A DNA stretch of 7,351 nucleotides from Gammaproteobacteria bacterium (GTDB taxonomy: Bacteria > Pseudomonadota > Gammaproteobacteria > Pseudomonadales > DSM-25080): the NCBI GenBank assembly GCA_013372965.1, contig JABXIR010000284.1, forward strand, positions 1-7,351, read 5' to 3'. Under the pieces are notes generated by a model, which was given only the letters and a program-made list of their open reading frames with translations, was not told where the DNA came from and made no database searches. Position numbers and translations under genes: made by a program. Every line of letters begins with the position of its first letter. Position 1 is the first letter of the stretch. This document shows, piece after piece, positions 5,665 to 7,351 of the stretch.

Positions 5665-7351
5665 ATGCGCTACTTGCTTCTAGTTGTTTCGATCGTTTTA
5701 TTCGGCTGCGAACCACGACAGTCCGTCACACCCACTCATTCATCTGAGTTGATTGGCCTTACACGCGACACCCAGTCGAGTGACGTGATTCTCACCATTC
5801 CCAAAGACTTAGGCCAAGTAATTTACTACTCGGGATTCTCTCGTGGTCTCGGTTCGAACGACATAGGCATCGACCGCGGACTCATTGGAGAGTCTAAACT
5901 TGTCTCGTTTGAAGCGATGGGTGACAGATTACTGTTACGTGAACACAACCTCCGCTATCGTGGTACGTCAGACAACGCTGCTGAGAACACAGCAGTGGAC
6001 CATGCATTTCCCGATTACATCATGGCCAGTTTTGAAATCCTATCCGAGGCAGACAGTCACTGGGTAATCGATGCCTCCGAGTTTATTGTACGCGACGCTT
6101 TCGATGTTAATCGCTGGCTAGGATCGATGGATGAGGGTCAATTCACTGTCGACGCCCATCGTTCGGGCGTTTACTGGGAGAATACCAAGTCTTTTCCAGA
6201 GAACCTGGAACTCGAGGCCATCGTCACCTTCACTGGCTCAGCCAACGGTGGCTACTTAAACGATGTGTTAAGCAACTCTGAAGGGTTTAGTCTGCATCTG
6301 CACCACTCGTTCATAAAGCTCCCTGATAGCGATTATCAAGCTCGAGCCTACCACCCGAACAGCGGTTACTTCGTCTACGAGTGGGAAGACTACACCAAGC
6401 CGCTGAATCACGATTTAACCGAGCGCGTCATCACTCGACACCGTTTAGTTAAAACCGACCCGAATGCACCGAGCTCACCAGTTGTCGAGCCGATCATCTA
6501 CTATCTCGACCCAGGTGTACCTGAGCCCGTGAGAACGGCACTCATTGACGGTGCCATGTGGTGGGCCGAGGCATTCGAAGCGGCTGGCTTCGAAGATGCC
6601 TACCGCGTCGAGATACTGCCCGAAGGCGCCGACCCAATGGACAGTCGGTTTAACGTCATCAACTGGGTTCATCGAGCAACTCGAGGCTGGTCTTACGGTG
6701 CCAGTATCATCGACCCACGCACCGGCGAAATCATTAAAGGCCATGTAACACTGGGTTCGCTTCGCGTTCGTCAAGATATTTTGATTGCGGAAGCACTTCT
6801 TAACGACGCGGATAGCGCAGAAGCTCAGGCGATGGCTTTAGCTCGTATTCGTCAACTCAGTGCGCACGAAGTCGGCCACACGATCGGCATTGCCCACAAT
6901 TTTGCGGCCAGTGAGTCTGACCGTGCCTCGGTGATGGATTACCCTCACCCGTTGATTACTCTGGATGCCGATGGGAATATCACATTAAACGACGCGTACG
7001 ATGAAGGCATCGGCCTGTGGGACAAATTAGTGGTCGCGTATGGCTACGGCGATTCGCCAGTGCAAGCCATCTCCGATATTCAAAATTCGGGTATCAACTA
7101 CGTTTCAGATCGCCACGCGCGCCCAGTCGACGGCGCTTTCGCTGATGGACACTTGTGGGATAATCATAACGACCCGACGTCTGAATACCGTCGATTAGGC
7201 GACATCCGTAGGAAAGCCCTATCTCAGCTTAACCAGTCTGCACTCGCCAACGGTGACATCGCCGCTCGACTCGACGACCTGCTCGTTCCATTGTATAACC
7301 TTCCGCGGTATCAAGCCGATGGCGTCGCAAAGCAAATCGGTGGATTCAACA
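5665..7351 (+). CDS. Zinc-dependent metzincin-type lipoprotein protease, DUF5117/DUF4953 family (3' end beyond the window)
   Basis: 562 codons are present and the frame is open to the window end; complete relatives run to roughly 800-900 residues. A short lipoprotein signal (MRYLLLVVSIVLFGC) ends at Cys15, and Glu at +2 would favour the outer membrane. The -2 Phe is slightly unusual for a lipobox. Residues about 70-250 match the DUF5117 pattern, including HRSGVYWENTKSFPENLELEA from 165. Then come RHRLVKTDP (258-266), PIIYYLDPGVPEPVR, WAEAFEAAGF and DPRTGEI (350-356), leading into the catalytic DUF4953-like part. The zinc motif is HEVGHTIGIAHN at 401-412 (ligands H401, H405, H411; catalytic E402; glycine G408), with the metzincin Met-turn SVMDYP around M424. 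The start is the first ATG after an in-frame TGA at 5626-5628. It probably degrades peptides at the cell envelope; the substrate is unknown. It is divergent from the metal exporter gene, so shared control is possible but not shown. Confidence 0.93.
   Translation, partial: MRYLLLVVSIVLFGCEPRQSVTPTHSSELIGLTRDTQSSDVILTIPKDLGQVIYYSGFSRGLGSNDIGIDRGLIGESKLVSFEAMGDRLLLREHNLRYRGTSDNAAENTAVDHAFPDYIMASFEILSEADSHWVIDASEFIVRDAFDVNRWLGSMDEGQFTVDAHRSGVYWENTKSFPENLELEAIVTFTGSANGGYLNDVLSNSEGFSLHLHHSFIKLPDSDYQARAYHPNSGYFVYEWEDYTKPLNHDLTERVITRHRLVKTDPNAPSSPVVEPIIYYLDPGVPEPVRTALIDGAMWWAEAFEAAGFEDAYRVEILPEGADPMDSRFNVINWVHRATRGWSYGASIIDPRTGEIIKGHVTLGSLRVRQDILIAEALLNDADSAEAQAMALARIRQLSAHEVGHTIGIAHNFAASESDRASVMDYPHPLITLDADGNITLNDAYDEGIGLWDKLVVAYGYGDSPVQAISDIQNSGINYVSDRHARPVDGAFADGHLWDNHNDPTSEYRRLGDIRRKALSQLNQSALANGDIAARLDDLLVPLYNLPRYQADGVAKQIGGFN

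Noticed and set aside
6475..6774. 99-codon minus-strand frame inside the metallopeptidase gene
   Set aside because: It lies wholly antisense to a conserved part of the protease (DPRTGEI region) and has no supporting start signal or recognisable domain.

Overview
The window is a stretch of bacterial chromosome, most likely from a marine or aquatic gammaproteobacterium. The evidence is a TonB-dependent receptor of the Xanthomonas/Caulobacter type, a FieF-like metal exporter that keeps every metal ligand of the E. coli protein, Shine-Dalgarno-led genes and roughly balanced base composition. Species cannot be named from the sequence alone. There are five protein genes, two of them cut by the window edges, and no RNA genes, transposons or CRISPR arrays that I can support.

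Left part (1-3801, minus strand): an outer-membrane TonB-dependent receptor (976-3801) is followed by the N-terminal 294 codons of a flavin-dependent tryptophan-halogenase-like protein (1-884, GTG start). The two are separated by 91 bases that carry a hairpin with a U-tract. The pair reads as one transcription unit with partial termination between the genes. Receptor-halogenase pairing is a recurrent arrangement whose natural substrate is not established for most members.

Middle (3802-4036): a 235-base intergenic region rich in signals, all read on the minus strand toward the receptor. In that direction it holds a wobble-containing stem-loop, a C/G homopolymer hairpin, a Fur-box-like inverted repeat, a sigma70-type promoter candidate, and a perfect 18-base palindrome that touches the receptor's Shine-Dalgarno sequence.

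Right of that (4037-5548, minus strand): a two-gene unit, first a FieF/YiiP-type cation diffusion facilitator and then, only 3 bases later, a YgjP-like (DUF45) zinc metallopeptidase-fold protein. They are almost certainly co-transcribed and translationally coupled.

Right end (5665-7351, plus strand): divergently transcribed across a 116-base gap is a lipoprotein with a metzincin-type zinc site (DUF5117/DUF4953 family), cut by the window end.

The most interesting part is the receptor/halogenase unit and its control region, where iron (Fur-like site), a leader palindrome and an intergenic terminator could each set expression. The other genes are ordinary household functions of metal export and proteolysis.
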